A stretch of DNA of 64,000 bases from Dicyema japonicum (GCA_011109175.1 RDEW01000009.1:702875-766874); one strand, 5' to 3'; counted from the stretch's first letter, positions 11,051-23,024 are shown. Notes: generated from the sequence alone by a model not told the origin. Made by a program: numbers and translations.

Positions 11051-11300
11051 TGCCTTTGACTTGGTTTTATCGGGAGATGGCTGTGAAATTTTTACCAATT
11101 GTCGATTTTATTAGTCGTTGATCATTCATTTAGCCGTCAAAGTTAAAGGTGTTAATAAATATTTAAAATAATATAATTAGTAATTTTAATAAAAATTTAA
11201 ATCAAGAATCCAAGCACATTGAATTTTCTATCCTTGGTATGCATAGTTTCAAATCACATGCTAATTAAAAATATTAGAGTTTTACTAAAGATTTAGAAAA

Positions 11301-13110
11301 ATGGCGTCAACTGAGGGACAAATAGGGTATCTGACTTTTGATGAATTGGGGAAGCCTATAATTCTCTTTGGTGGTGACACTAAAACTGAGGCAGTCGGAA
11401 TAAGCGCCATAAAAGTATAAAATATCAATTTTATTTAGAAAAACATAACAGCCGCCAAAATGATCTCGAATACTCTGAAGACTTCTTTGGGCCCTAAGGG
11501 GATGGATAAACTGCTTGTGAACTGTGATGGGGACTCTATGATAACCAATGACGGTGCCACAATCATGAAGGAAATGGATATAATTAATCCCGTGGCCAAG
11601 CTAATAGTTCAGGTCTCGCAGTCTCAGGACGATGAGATCGGTGATGGAACTACTGGGGTAGTCGGTATAGCGTTCTATAACTCTCAGTTTTGGCTGGTGC
11701 CCTGCTAGAAAGCGCAGAGGCTTTGCTTGACAAGGGGATCCATCCCAGAAGGATCATAGAAGGCTTTGAGATGGCAACTAAAATAGCGGTGGAGCATTTG
11801 GAAACGATCTCAGAGGAATTCATAGTGGACGTCACCGATCGTGAACAGCTATATGAGCTTGCTATGACAACTCTTGGATCGAAAATGTTTGATAGGGCTA
11901 ATTTTTCAGTGTGAGTATGTGCCACGAGCAAATGGCAAGGATGGCCGTAGATGCTGTTATGGCTGTAGCTGATTTCGACCGTCGCGATGTCAACTTTGAG
12001 CTCATTAAGATGGTGAGCAAAGTCGGTGGGAGACTCGAGGAGTCCATGCTTGTCCACGGAGTGGTCATTGACAAGGACTTCTCACATCCTCAGATGGAGA
12101 AGACGGTGGAGAATGCTAAGATTGCCATTCTGACCTGTCCATTTGAACCTCCGAAACCCAAAACTAAGCATAAACTGGATATTACTGTGTGGAAGACTAT
12201 AACAAGCTCAGACAATATGAAAAGGATACGTTTATAAATATGATCAAAAAGGTGCCGAATTTTGCTTATTTTTAGGTGAAGGATACAGGAGCAAATGTAG
12301 TTATGTGCCAGTGGGGATTCGACGATGAGGCCAACCATTTATTGTATCAGAATAACCTCCCAGCAGTTCGGGTCGGGGGACCTGAGATTGAGGTTTTAGT
12401 CTAGGTTTATATCAGCTTTTGGCAATAGCTACTGGTGGGCGGATTGTTCCTAGGTTCCAGGAGCTGGAAAGTTCACGTCTTGGTAGCTGTGGTGTTGTGA
12501 GGGAGATCACATTCGGGACCGCTCGTGAAGCTATGATGGTTGTGGAGGACTGCAAGAATTCGAAGACGGTGACAATTTTAATTCGTGGATCCAACAAGAC
12601 TGTTTGTAATTGATTTACTCAAGATTGTGGAAGAAGCTAAACGAGGAATTCACGACGCTCTGTGTGCTATACGGAATCTAGTGAGGGACAACAGAATCAT
12701 CTACGGGGGTGGGTCTGCAGAGATATCCTGTTCTATAAAACTAAAGGAATACGCGGAGAAGGTGACTGGTATCATTATTTGTAGATCTCTACTGTTGAGC
12801 AGTACGCAATTCGGGCATATGCTAATGCTTTGGATGAGATTCCAATGAGTTTGGCTAGGAATTCAGGGTTTTGCTCCATAAACACACTGACAGATCTGAA
12901 GGCAGAGCAGATTCAGACAAATAACCCGTATTTGGGGGTGGACTGCATGGAAACGGGAAGTAATGGTTGTAGTTTGTTAGTTATTTAGATGTGAGAAAGC
13001 AACGAGTGATTGAAACTCTATCGTCTAAGATTCAGCAGTTTAGATTGGCAGCACAAGTGGCTAAGAATGTTTTGAGAATTGATGAGATAATTACATGTTC
13101 CAATGAGTAG
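11301..13110 (+). CDS. CCT5: T-complex protein 1 subunit epsilon (CCT5), nine exons
   Basis: Epsilon subunit of the cytosolic CCT/TRiC chaperonin, an eight-subunit double ring that folds actin and tubulin using ATP. Exons: 11301-11414, 11439-11664, 11688-11886, 11910-12251, 12276-12392, 12416-12601, 12624-12761, 12785-12965, 12989-13110; the eight introns are 22-24 nt. Diagnostic segments are [31 protein letters not shown], the ATP-binding [31 protein letters not shown] (typical of epsilon), [12 protein letters not shown] and [15 protein letters not shown]. The exon total is 1625 nt, one base short of 542 codons; exon 4 loses frame at about 12186-12190 between KLDIT and [12 protein letters not shown]. 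The usual Trp in AVRWVGGPE is missing ([10 protein letters not shown]). Apart from one base the gene is intact, so an assembly error or a very young lesion is likely. Polyadenylation is probably near AATAAA at 13202. Confidence 0.95.
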
Positions 13111-13119
13111 TTCTAGTCT

Positions 13120-13780
13120 GTGATTGGTTTTTCTTGCAATGGTTTCTTTATCTTTATTAATCGGATTTTGTTGAATTGTATAAGTGCTTGGGTTATATTG
13201 TAATAAACTTGTTAGTAATTTTAATTGTTAAAGATAATTACTTGATTTTAGTTTCATTTTCAGTAAAGTGAATTATTTATCTATAATATGTAAAAGCATA
13301 CATGGTCAGCTGGTCTAATGGTTGGCTGGCCGAAAATGATTCAAAGAACTATTTATATTAAAAAAATAAAAAAAAAATGTATAAAATAGTTCGGCCCATA
13401 AAAGGAAAAAGGGTTTATTTATGCCCTCTAAATCAAATTATGAGTAGTATTCTATGGGTTCGACTCCCATATGGTAAGATTATTGAAAAAAAATTTATTA
13501 TCAAGATTAGGTGAGAATTGAATTTTTATTAAAGAATCAAAGTTTGGATTAAAAAAATCACATTAGGAATTTTTCCCTTCGTGGCAACCTGATTGCATAC
13601 AGAGATTTGCAAGGAATCAATAAGAAAGAACATTTTGATGCCTTGACTGCCTTCCTCCGATTAATTAGATAAATTTTCTTTTCTTAAAATAAAATGTGTT
13701 CCATGTACATGTGAGGTTTAAGTAGCGGAAACATTACGACTCTACGAAAGGGCCAAGTCATTTTCACAATTTTTTATATA
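13120..13780. other. Intergenic, holds a tRNA-like Pol III promoter pair
   Basis: AT-rich 3' flank of CCT5. The only structure seen is an A-box-like TGGTCTAATGGTTGGCTGG (about 13316) and a B-box GGGTTCGACTCCC (about 13458) separated by about 140 bp containing a hairpin-forming A-rich insert. It does not fold as a tRNA, because the acceptor strands do not pair; it may be a decayed SINE head. Confidence 0.35.
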
Positions 13781-13783
13781 TAA

Positions 13784-15658
13784 ACCGATTTTATTAACAA
13801 TAAAATATTATTTATTAACTATGGGGGAGAGCGGCTGCTGACATCACGGAGAAAGCGTTTCCGCAAATAACAGCGATACCAATTCTTTGCCTCAGCCAGA
13901 CCGCTTCCCGCACGTCTTTCTTGCGGTGGGCCAATTTTCCCCCGATTTCCTTTAGGAAAGAGGCTGTAATACTTCCAGCCGCACCAGACGTCTCGATTGC
14001 TATCGGTACAAAAACGGTTAGCCGGTCTCAATTTCGCCCATATTTTTTAATCTGATTTTTTCGGCCAGATCGGCTGCCGATCCAGCAGACTGCGCCGAGC
14101 TGAGCTATCATCAGTTCGAGAAAGAATCCACAACAGTGCAGTCCCATACGAGCGATTTTCCCTCAGTGAACGGAAAGACAGTTAACCCATCCGGTCTTTT
14201 CCCATCTCCGCGGTCCAAATCCCACAGGTTCCAATACTGCCGGGAAGCCTGCCGCTTCAAGAGCTCGCAAGACAATGTTGTTCATAGCAGCATGGCGGGG
14301 TGCTCTGCCCGCACTCCTTTTGCACGAGAGCGGGTGCAGCCCTTTGGCATCGACGATCCCTCCACAGCGACATTGGTGTTCGACGCAAACATCAGCTCCC
14401 AGGCGTTGTGCGATTCCAATCCGAATACAGTCATCGTCCAATAGGGTCCCCAGGGAGGAAGACGGGAGTGCATCCAGCCACGCTCCGCTCCCATGGTTGG
14501 CGGCGGACACGAGGCATGCAAGACGATGCTGGTTGGCCTCAGACTTTAGCACGTCGAAGATATTCTTGGAGTAAATATCATCCCAGTCACGTTGCCTCGA
14601 AGGATCGTTCGGCATATCCAAACCAGTTTCACACCATTCGCAACGAGCTTCGTCGAAGACTTTTTCCCAAGAGAGTCCGGTTGTAATACGTAGGATTTCT
14701 TGGACCAAAAGGCTTCCACTTGAGAGCGATGACACATATGCTGGATAGGCGATCTCCAGCGCCGACCTGAGACCCGTTCCTCCGAGGCGTGTAGGAAGCT
14801 TGCATTGGTTCCAACTCGGCGCATCAAACTGGATGTTTAGAAGTAATTCAGCTGATTTTCTCAATGTCCTATCCAGTGACAGGAGGATGTCACGATGTTT
14901 GAAGCAGGGAGAACATCGGAGAGCATATAGGAGTTTGGGCAAGCCGATGCTATTCTTCAAAAGGAAGAACGCTGTATGACCATCGAGTAAGGAAAGTTTC
15001 TCCGTGACTCTGGAGAGTTCATCCTCTTTTGTTTGTAGATGGCTCCGCAGTTCCTTTTCGTCAAGTGGGCACCCAAGAAAGTATGTCCGCTCCCTGGGTA
15101 CGACAGTAATTCCAGGTAATACCGAGTTGAAAGACTCGACCACGTTGATGAAATCACTCTCCGAGTATGTGATATTTATTAGCTCCGATTTCTTTATGTT
15201 TATCTCAAGTCCGAGGTTTCGTAGTGCTGGCACGGCATGTGACAGAACGTCGTGTACTTTTCTCCACGGCCCTCCAATTGTGGCGTCATCAAGATACCAA
15301 AGGTTAAGTTGTGTGTTTATAGAGCGGACAATTTCATCGATGGCCAGAGCGAAGAGTAGTGGACCAAGTGGGTCTCCTTGTTGAACTCCGGTCTCCGAAC
15401 AGATAATCTTGTCCCCGAAAACCAGTGAAGAATTGTTCCGTAAGCGAGGAAGACAAGGGGAATAAGTTCCGGGGCTCGTTTGCTTGTAGTTTCGAAAATT
15501 TGATCCCTCCTCAATAAATTGAAGGCATTGCAGATGTCCAGCTTGACCCCAATGTGTGGGTTTTGTTCGTCATTCTGTCCAAAAAAACACCTCGCAGCAT
15601 GCACTGCCGCCTCGCATCCGTTCCTTACACCAACCCCCAGTTGGACCGATTTTATTAA
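13784..15658 (-). repeat. 14-bp target-site duplication flanking copy A
   Basis: ACCGATTTTATTAA occurs at 13784-13797 and 15645-15658, immediately outside the element at 13798-15644, as expected for target-primed reverse transcription. Confidence 0.85.
13798..15644 (-). mobile_element. RLE-type non-LTR retroelement copy A, 5'-truncated
   Basis: The minus strand starts inside the RT at LGVGVRNGCEAAVHAAR and continues with GVKLDICNAFNLLRRDQIF (palm). The RT frame is lost at about 15438, where a base is missing compared with copy B, and resumes with ETGVQQGDPLGPLLFAL. A 356-codon open stretch (15233-14163) covers the thumb and the knuckle CRCGGIVDAKGLHPLSCKR. A second frameshift at about 14215 precedes [13 protein letters not shown] and [12 protein letters not shown], the PD...D part of the endonuclease. 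The end is RIGIAVICGNAFSVMSAAAL. It is very similar to copy B over its whole length but broken at different places. Flanked by a 14-bp duplication just downstream of copy C's 3' end. Confidence 0.9.
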
Positions 15659-15659
15659 A

Positions 15660-18630
15660 CGGAAAAACTAACAGTCTATAACTTTTGGCTGCTCTCATAA
15701 TTGAGCGCATTTCTCTGACGATTTGCAAGGAAATGCACTCAATGAGCCAGCTCCTTTCTCTCCTATCATTTTTCTTACGAATGAGCGAGCCGATTCTGTT
15801 TAGCAGAATTAGTGACCTGTTTCCTATTATTCCGACATTTCCACGGCGACTGGTTCAAAAAAAAAGACATGAATATTTCTTTAACTTTAGGATTCTCCGC
15901 CTTCTCCGAAGCAGAGCCTGGGTTAGTTGCTGTCGTAGCAAGGTTGGAGGGAGAGAGGCTATCGACACAGGAAAAGGTATTTCCACTTTCCCATGGGAAG
16001 AGGGTGGTTCCGTCCTGTCTTCGGTTGGTTTGAGCAATCCAAGCGACTCCAATTGGATAGGAAATCCAACAGCCTCAAGTCCCCAAGTAATAACTCAGTG
16101 ATTGCAACGTGTTTTGGACTCTTTCCAGCATTCTTCCGGCAGGGAAGAACGTGAAGACCTTTCGCGTCGACCATTCCCACATTTACAGCGATAGATCGTG
16201 CAAACATCTATTCCGAGGCGGACGGAAACCCCAATCATCATCCAATATTGTCCTAAGTGAGGTGCATGGTAATGCTCTGAGCCAGGCTCCACTCTCATTC
16301 GTCGATGCAGAAGCCAGACAAGCCAGACGATACTGATCAAGCACAGGTTTTATCTCTTCTATGATCTTTGAGCATAAAAGCTTGTCCCATTCTCGTTGTT
16401 TATTAGCGTTTTTCGGAAATCCAACACCCAGTCGCGCCCAGACTTCCCGAGCCATGCATACCACTGATTCAGCGTCCGATCCGTTAATGTAGCGTAGGAT
16501 CTGGCGTGTGAGACCACTGGAAGCATATGTCAAAAATAGAAAAGCCGGGAGCCTCTAGCCGAAGCCTCTAGTGGTGAGCACATTCCGATTCATCCGTAGC
16601 GAAAAGGTAGTTTGCGTTGGATCCAGCCAGTTTTATCAAAAGAAATGTTGAGAGTTTCTTCACCGGCAGTCCTCAGCTTCTCGTCGATGTATCTCTAAAA
16701 GTTCATGTCCGTGAAACATGGGGCTGTCTGTAGAAGAAAAAAGAGTCGTAAGGTGAAAATTCTTGAAGAAAGACATGTGGGAGTCCAGGATTTTTAAATT
16801 TGATGTGAATTGTTGAAATGATGTATTTTTTTCCTCCAGGAGAGTTGACACATTATTGTAGTACAGAGGAGAGCCAAGAAAAATAGCGTTTTTGAGTCGG
16901 TGACCGAGACAGAAAAGTAGAAATCGTAGCCACGACCGAAGTCTTCCTCTCCGCAAGCAACGTTTATGATTTCACATTTATACGGGTTCGGATCCAACCC
17001 AAGTGCAGAGATGGCAGATACGACTTCTGCCACCACAAGTTTTCAATTACCTCCGACGGTCGCGTCATCCAGGTACCTAGGTTTAATGGAATTCGCATCG
17101 CTGATGCTGCACAGTCGATGCCCAAAACAAAGAGCAGGAGGCCAAGGGAGTCACCTTGTTGAACTCCAGTCTTGGATTCGATGATGTTTTGGTCGAATTC
17201 AGCGAACATGGGGAACCATATGCAAGTTTCACCATTCTGCTGATTTTGGGGATCCTGGAGATGCTAGCTTCTATGATTCTATCTCTGCTAATGCTATTGA
17301 AAGCATTGCGTATGTCCAATTTGACTATTATAGCATTCGTATGTCTGGCGGACTGGCAGCAAAGTACCTGATTGAGTGGACTAGTCTTTCGCACATATGA
17401 GGAATTCTAACCCCAAGTTGAGTAGGGCTCAGTTGGGGACTTAGTCTTGCTCACTGCTCTGGCAGCAATCTTCGCCGTCAGGCGCCTGAATACCTTGCCT
17501 ATAGCGATGGGTCTTAACCCACCACAAGGTTTTCTGAAGGCAATCAGTTCGGATGCAAAACGGAGTCTTCTGCAATAATCGGAGATTTCACCCGAAGAAT
17601 GTGGTCTGTAAGGGTCTTTATTGAATAAATGTGGATGTTTCCTATATCGGCGGTTGTGAAAGAAACAAGGTTTTTCATATGGCTCGGACGTATGTCGTCC
17701 AAGCCAGCACTGCTGCTTCCTGGGAAAGATGAATAGCAGATCGTATATCACTTTTGGTAGTTGCCAAATGTGGAATGTCCTTCCCAATTTATGTCTCTCG
17801 TAGATCCGACGGGGCGGGTGGATGTTTCGGGGTAATGAGCTCGAGGGTTTATTTAGTTGGTGAAAGAACCTTTCATTGCTGGAGAGCGTACGCAGGGCAC
17901 CCCGAATGTCCCCGACCATGACCTTCTTATTCATTTTTGCGTATATCCCACTTGTCTTTCTTGATCCTGGACAATGAGGACGAATGATCAGCAATCGAAT
18001 GAATTTCCAGTGCAGTCGCCAGGTAAACAGTTTCGTATTTAAAGGCATTTTCTTGATGATTGAATTGAGGTTCCTTCTTTCAGTTCGGTTGGATGTGGTC
18101 GAGGACAAAAGGTGCAAAGCAGAGAAGGCGTATCCAGGCATCTTGAGTATTGTCATCGACTGCCCTGGTAATTAACTTCGAAAGACAGGAGGAAGATGTG
18201 CGACCTTGGGATCCTGAGTGGGATAATCCTATCCGACACAAGACGATTCAAACGGCGTAGGCATTCATCCGTGTTCGATTGGTCCAGGACAGGTCCAGGG
18301 GAGGGTTCCCTCCTTCTGCCGTTATTCTTAAACATGAGGGGCATGACCAATTTGACAGAGAATTTTGTGGTCCTTCTTGTTAGCTTATAGCACCCAAGGT
18401 GTCGAAAATTTGGGCAACGGGAACATTGAATACAGAATTTCTTGTTGCTTGCCGGAGATTAGACAGGGAAGAGGCGTGCTGGAGACACGGTTTATTACGG
18501 CCACTTTCAGTTCATTGTCGTCTGTTCTGGCAGTAAGGTTTACAATTTCAATCGAGTGTCAAAGCGGCCCACTAGAACAATTATTACATGTATCTTTCAC
18601 ATATGAAATACGACTAATATTTTGATCAAA
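15660..18630 (-). mobile_element. RLE-type non-LTR retroelement copy C, divergent, nearly full length
   Basis: The minus strand from about 18630 begins with a Cys/His finger (FCIQCSRCPNFRHLGCYKL). It passes a linker (VGDIRGALRTLSSNERFF), then the RT fingers (KPCGGLRPIAIGKVFRRL), palm (IVKLDIRNAFNSISRDRII), the conserved SKTGVQQGDSLGLLLFVLG block and thumb. It reaches the knuckle (MVDAKGLHVLPCRKNAG) and a decayed endonuclease, ending VREMRSIMRAAKSY at 15665. It holds the RT stretch missing from copies A and B. Many stops and frameshifts put it in at least six frames, so it is older than A and B and belongs to a distinct subfamily. Confidence 0.85.
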
Positions 18631-18814
18631 TCAAAGCTTGAAATAAGTTTCCGAGTTAAAAGAGATCGAAAATTCATTTTCAAATAATTAGGTAAAAAGT
18701 CTAAACTTAGCATTCATGAAAAATTCCTAATGTACGTGAAAATTTCTAAATTTAAAATTATTGAAAATTTCTAATGACGTCTATAAAATAGTTTTCTTCA
18801 AATGGCGAGTTTTC

Positions 18815-19220
18815 ATTATGGCTTGCAGGCATTGAGCACGCAATGGGAGTTACCTCTCATGATCGCGAGCCCGAGCCATCCGATTAGTCTAATAAACTCA
18901 GAGGTGGTCGGGCTAATAACGCCAGACTTCTTCAACTGAGATCGCCTGGAAAGCGAACCGGTCAACAATGCCGCGGTATTTATTTTTTTAACTCTTCAGT
19001 AGTGCTCACTGCAGAAACCGCGCGCAAATGATGACTGGAACAAATTCCCATTAGAGAAAATGTTCGTCTACTTTTAACCCCCAGGCAAGACATCTCCCTG
19101 GCATGGTCGTTACCCCATCCGGCCTCTTACCATCACCTCTGTCAAGACCGATGGGTTCCAGAAGGCAAGTAAACCCGGCGTCTTCAAGACCGATGGTTAC
19201 GAATCTCGCCATAATATCTA
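18815..19220 (-). mobile_element. RLE-type retroelement copy F, endonuclease fragment
   Basis: Minus-strand reading gives [20 protein letters not shown] and then, after a gap, SGVISPTTSEFIRLIGWLG and LAIMRGNSHCVLNACKP with a stop. This is the PD-containing endonuclease core and C-terminus of the same superfamily. The internal AT-rich part (18970-19070) does not align. Confidence 0.7.
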
Positions 19221-19569
19221 ACTTTTCTGTTTCAAATAGTCATTAACAAAATTGTCTTCAAATTATACATAATTTCTTTTGGTGATGAACACGTTTGTTT
19301 TGCTGATCATGGTGAAACATTTTCTCGAACTTATCTACTTAAGATCAAGAGAAAACAATGATAACGTATGCCCAGTGTTCCAAGGGCTGTCTGGAATACA
19401 GGACAATTGTTGTCATAAGATTGATGGATATTTAACTTTATTTTATTTTTTTAATATCCCAAGACCACGGTAAAACGAAACTAATTATCACGTGATCTCG
19501 ATTCGTTCCTTGCCCCGATCTTCATCTCGTTGTCCGCGATCATCTGACTAAATTTACGGAGCCGTATTC

Positions 19570-19890
19570 CCGCATTTTGGAGTCCAGTCTCATAAGGGCC
19601 TCCAGAGGCTCAAACCAACTTTGTTACTCTGAAAGCCCTCTTTTGCATTTCCTCTAATTTCCTCATATTTTTCCAAAATATGGACGGTCCGAAAGGCGCA
19701 TGCAAATGAGAAAATGGCTTGATGTACTGTCCGTACACGTTCATCAGGACCGGGTGAGTACCACTCTTCCATATTCCCGATAAACTTTTTTGTACGTTCA
19801 ATTTCTTCTCGCATTTCACAAGAATATTTTCCATGTGTGGTGTCAGACAGATGCATATCAAGTGTCGCACCCAAGATCCTTTGACATCTG
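19570..19890 (-). mobile_element. LINE fragment, post-RT thumb region
   Basis: The minus strand gives ILGATLDMHLSFTPHMENIL and later KLEEMQKRAFRVTKLV in one or two frames. This is the standard 'LGV.LD..L.....I' to 'L...Q..ALR.' pattern that follows the RT domain of jockey/CR1-type LINEs. Truncated at both ends. Confidence 0.65.
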
Positions 19891-20029
19891 TTGAAATGGA
19901 TATCTAGAAAAGAGCATCATTATCGGGATCCATAGTTGAAAAATAGGTCCTGAAAAAGGTTAAACAAAGCAGAGATAACGGAGATCCTTGAGAGATTCAA
20001 TTTCAATATATCAAACCCTTAATTTAGGC

Positions 20030-20935
20030 AAGTGTTTCTCAACCTTTTTTTTCATGTCAATGATTTTTAAATTGGCCACATTTTGAAAAATTTTCTAAGA
20101 AAAAAATCCTATTCTCCTTATTAATTGGCCAATTTTTAATAGCCACAATTTTTAAATTAATTTTTAAAAAAATAAATAAAAATTTAATTAACACATGTCT
20201 TCCAATAGGTCTTGTGGACACTATAGTCGGCTTATTTTTATGAAAAAAACTCAAATTGTTAATTATAAACAAGAAAATGATGGTATTTCGTGCCAGGGGT
20301 TAGTTGATCGATTCTCAGACATGTTTCGAAAGACAACATCGGGAAAAACAATAAATAATCTTTTACTGAAGAAGGACAATATTTCTGGTTTCTGGGTAGT
20401 CAAAAGACGATCAGGAATTGTTTCAAAGTTTTGAATAACTCCAATATTAAAATTCTTGATATTGATATTAATGATACAACAATCTCAAGAACAGACAGTT
20501 TATATCCTCTCAAAGATGAAGATTTTTTAAATATTGAATTCACGGAAAATGAAACATTCGTTAAAACTTAAAATTCTTTAGAAGATTCAGAAAAAAGTCA
20601 ACAGGAATCTAAAAAATAAAACCTGTAGACAAATTGGATATTTCAGTTAGATTAACTGTAATAGAGAGGGAACTCTTAGCCAATGTTGAGAATGAACATG
20701 AAGTTTCTCTAATCTCTTCAATAAGAAAGTAATAGGAAGTATTGAAGGAAAGAAAAAACAGTTAGGAATTACATTTTATTTTAATAAAACTTAAATAATT
20801 TTTTTATTTAAGGCATTTTTAAATTCTTTGGTAATTGTTTTTCGAAATTATTGATTCTATTTTTTCAAATTGGCCACAAAATTCTAAGGAACCAAAAATG
20901 GCCAATTTGCGAGGCTCCAGTGTATTATAATTAAT
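20030..20935 (+). mobile_element. Decayed DNA-transposon-like sequence
   Basis: The left edge carries AGTGTTTCTCAACCTTTTTT (about 20033), a terminus style typical of hAT elements; the same string occurs inverted near 29515-29535. Inside, a short frame (SCQGLVDRFSDMFRKTTSGK, then NISGFWVVKRRSGI) loosely resembles the CENP-B-type DNA-binding helix of Tigger/pogo transposases. No complete transposase and no matching right end are seen, so the class is unsure. Confidence 0.3.
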
Positions 20936-20964
20936 TAGTAATTTTTATCATAAGACCCTTGACT

Positions 20965-21290
20965 TTAATGGAGATTTACCAGATGCTCTATATTTGAGAT
21001 TCCTTTAGTAAGAGCTACTCTGATGTCTCTTCTTTTCCAGATACTCAAATTATTACGCTTCTTCCACATCAGATGTTCTCCCTGTTCAATACAATATTCA
21101 TAGAAAAGACGATCGCATTTACTACTTTGTTTAACTTTATAAATTATTCGTATTACAATATTTACATTTTTATGCAGTTTAACCGATAAATTATCGTGAC
21201 CAAATTGCATTGAGTTAAATACAACGGATATCCAATTTTGGAATTTTTGTTTTAAAAATTCATAAATGCACAATATTTGCAGACCGTGGC
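20965..21290 (-). CDS. Hypothetical ORF of about 100 residues, start unknown
   Basis: Open minus-strand frame with no ATG at its start (LQILCIYEFLKQKFQNWISV), a middle of NLSVKLHKNVNIVIRIIYKV and a basic end (KKRNNLSIWKRRDIRVALTKG). It could be the last exon of a host gene, because its composition is coding-like and it lies 119 bp downstream of the Thr-rich membrane gene on the same strand. No family is recognised. Confidence 0.3.
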
Positions 21291-21408
21291 TATTGCATCA
21301 TCAATTGCACAAGATACTGTATTCGAAGGATTCGAAAACTACCTAACTACTTGTATTCAAAACCATTAAAATATCCGTAAATATGAAATTATAACATGGA
21401 AACATTAA

Positions 21409-22816
21409 CTATTTAAGGCATGTAAGAGTCCCCTCGTAATTTCTGTAAATTTTGTTATGTAGTTGATATGTAAAGATTTCAACATTTATGTTGTTTCCTT
21501 CTTGTTTTTTAATAATTACATAAACTCCTCGACCCAACAGCCCCACTTCTTTTTCATTATTTCCAACGAAATAATTGGTAGATGGGTTGATTTTCGATTT
21601 ATAGGAGATCCATCCTTTTCCATTTAGATTTTTTGTTTCAATCGTGTCCACCAGATCGAGAGTGTGAGAATTAATTTTCATCGACCTGCATAGTAAACTA
21701 TCATTCCTGATGAAAAAAGGAATCGAAAAAAGTCCAACAAGTCCTAAACATTATACCGTAATTTACCTATTAATATGAATATCACCAAAGCGGAATTAAG
21801 TTGAATCTTAGTAAATTTATTTCCAAAAAATGGTCGTTTGGTAGTGGTTGTTTCCATTTTAAACGATTTTGTGGACATTGATGAAAGAGTAAAAAAATTG
21901 TCATTTGATGTTGTTTGTGGCACTGAACTCATAATTCCAACTGTTGTTGTCGTTTCCACTGTTTCAACCAAACTTCTTGGCGTAACATGTTCAGTAGTGG
22001 AAATTGGGATTATTGGAGTAACATGTTCATCAGTGGAAGTTGGGAGGATCTTTGGAGTGATTGTTTCTGTAGTGGTCCTCTCTAATGTAGTATCAAAAGG
22101 ATGTGGTGTTGTCCCCATAGTGCTTTGATGATCAGATGACATCGTAGTGCTAGCTTTCTTAATGTTACTGGCCCAAATTTCTTCAACAAAGTCATAGTTT
22201 GGTATTTCATTTTGTTCAATTAATTTTAAATCGTCCTCAAATCCAGGTATTTTAAGAATTTTTTTCATTTGGGGTAAACATCTTGAATGATATCTGAGGA
22301 TTTTTCAAAAGGTGATCTTGAATCCTGGTGCTTCCCGCACAATTCCCTATTTCTATATTCCTCAGCGCCAATTTCCCATAGTTTCTTTAGCAGTTTTACT
22401 TTCGGATAAGTAATATCGTCAATATTTTTTTCATCTGCAATCAGGAAATGCACGTATAAATTTTTCAAGGCGTTTTTATCAGGTTTGCTGATGAAATTCA
22501 GGGGTTTTAAAGTGTTAGAAAACGACTCAGGTAAAATATCCTCCGATTTTGTAGTATCATATTTCTTCGGATTTAAGGTTAGATCAAATGGTAATTCTTT
22601 TTCACAAGAGACTGGTTCAGGATCGATGTTAAAGTATTTTAGGGGATTCAAGGTTAGATCCATAGCTATATCTCCATCTTCTTGGATCGGAGTGGATTTC
22701 GTTTTAGAAACTTTTTGAGTATTTTTGTTTCGACTGAACGTTAAGATATTTTCAATTTCCGATTTTTGGTGTTCTGTTGTAAGTTTGTGATAATATTTTT
22801 TTAACGTTTTAATCAT
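21409..22816 (-). CDS. Thr/Ser-rich single-pass membrane protein, three exons
   Basis: Exons 22816-22280, 22235-21767 and 21743-21409 with introns of 44 and 23 nt give 446 residues. Residues 53-61 and 78-86 are a repeat (DLTLNPLKY / DLTLNPKKY). About residues 190-310 form a mucin-like Ser/Thr-rich stretch with repeated EHVTP units. A hydrophobic segment (LNSALVIFILIGLVGLFSIPF) spans the second splice site and is completed only by the splice. A roughly 95-residue C-terminal domain (GKGWISYKSKINPSTNYFV) follows. No signal peptide is visible, so topology is unclear and an upstream exon may be missing. The first intron's donor and acceptor are inferred from phase; without it there is a 4-base ATGA overlap of two frames. 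No homologue is recognised. Confidence 0.6.
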
Positions 22817-23024
22817 TTCAATTATATCGTTAATTTCGATTATTATTTCAAGCAGTTGACATTATAGACAATTAATGGCGCAAATGCAGATTTCTTTATT
22901 AATTCAAATTAAATGCTATTTTTGATAACTTTATATTGGATTTTTGGAAATTATTTTTTAATTAAAAATTTCTTAATTAAGTTTTTCTCAAATCTGCAAG
23001 ACTGATTCTGGTTTTGAATCCCCC

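Noticed and set aside
14136-14686. Plus-strand open frames over 14.1-14.7 kb
   Set aside because: They are shadows of retroelement copy A, which is coded on the minus strand with clear motifs.
18830-18975. GC-rich island as a possible structured RNA
   Set aside because: It translates on the minus strand to the C-terminal tail of the RLE element, which explains the composition.
21838-22128. Val-rich plus-strand frame of 96 codons
   Set aside because: Antisense of the Thr-rich region of the membrane gene; Thr codons read backward give Val/Cys/Gly.
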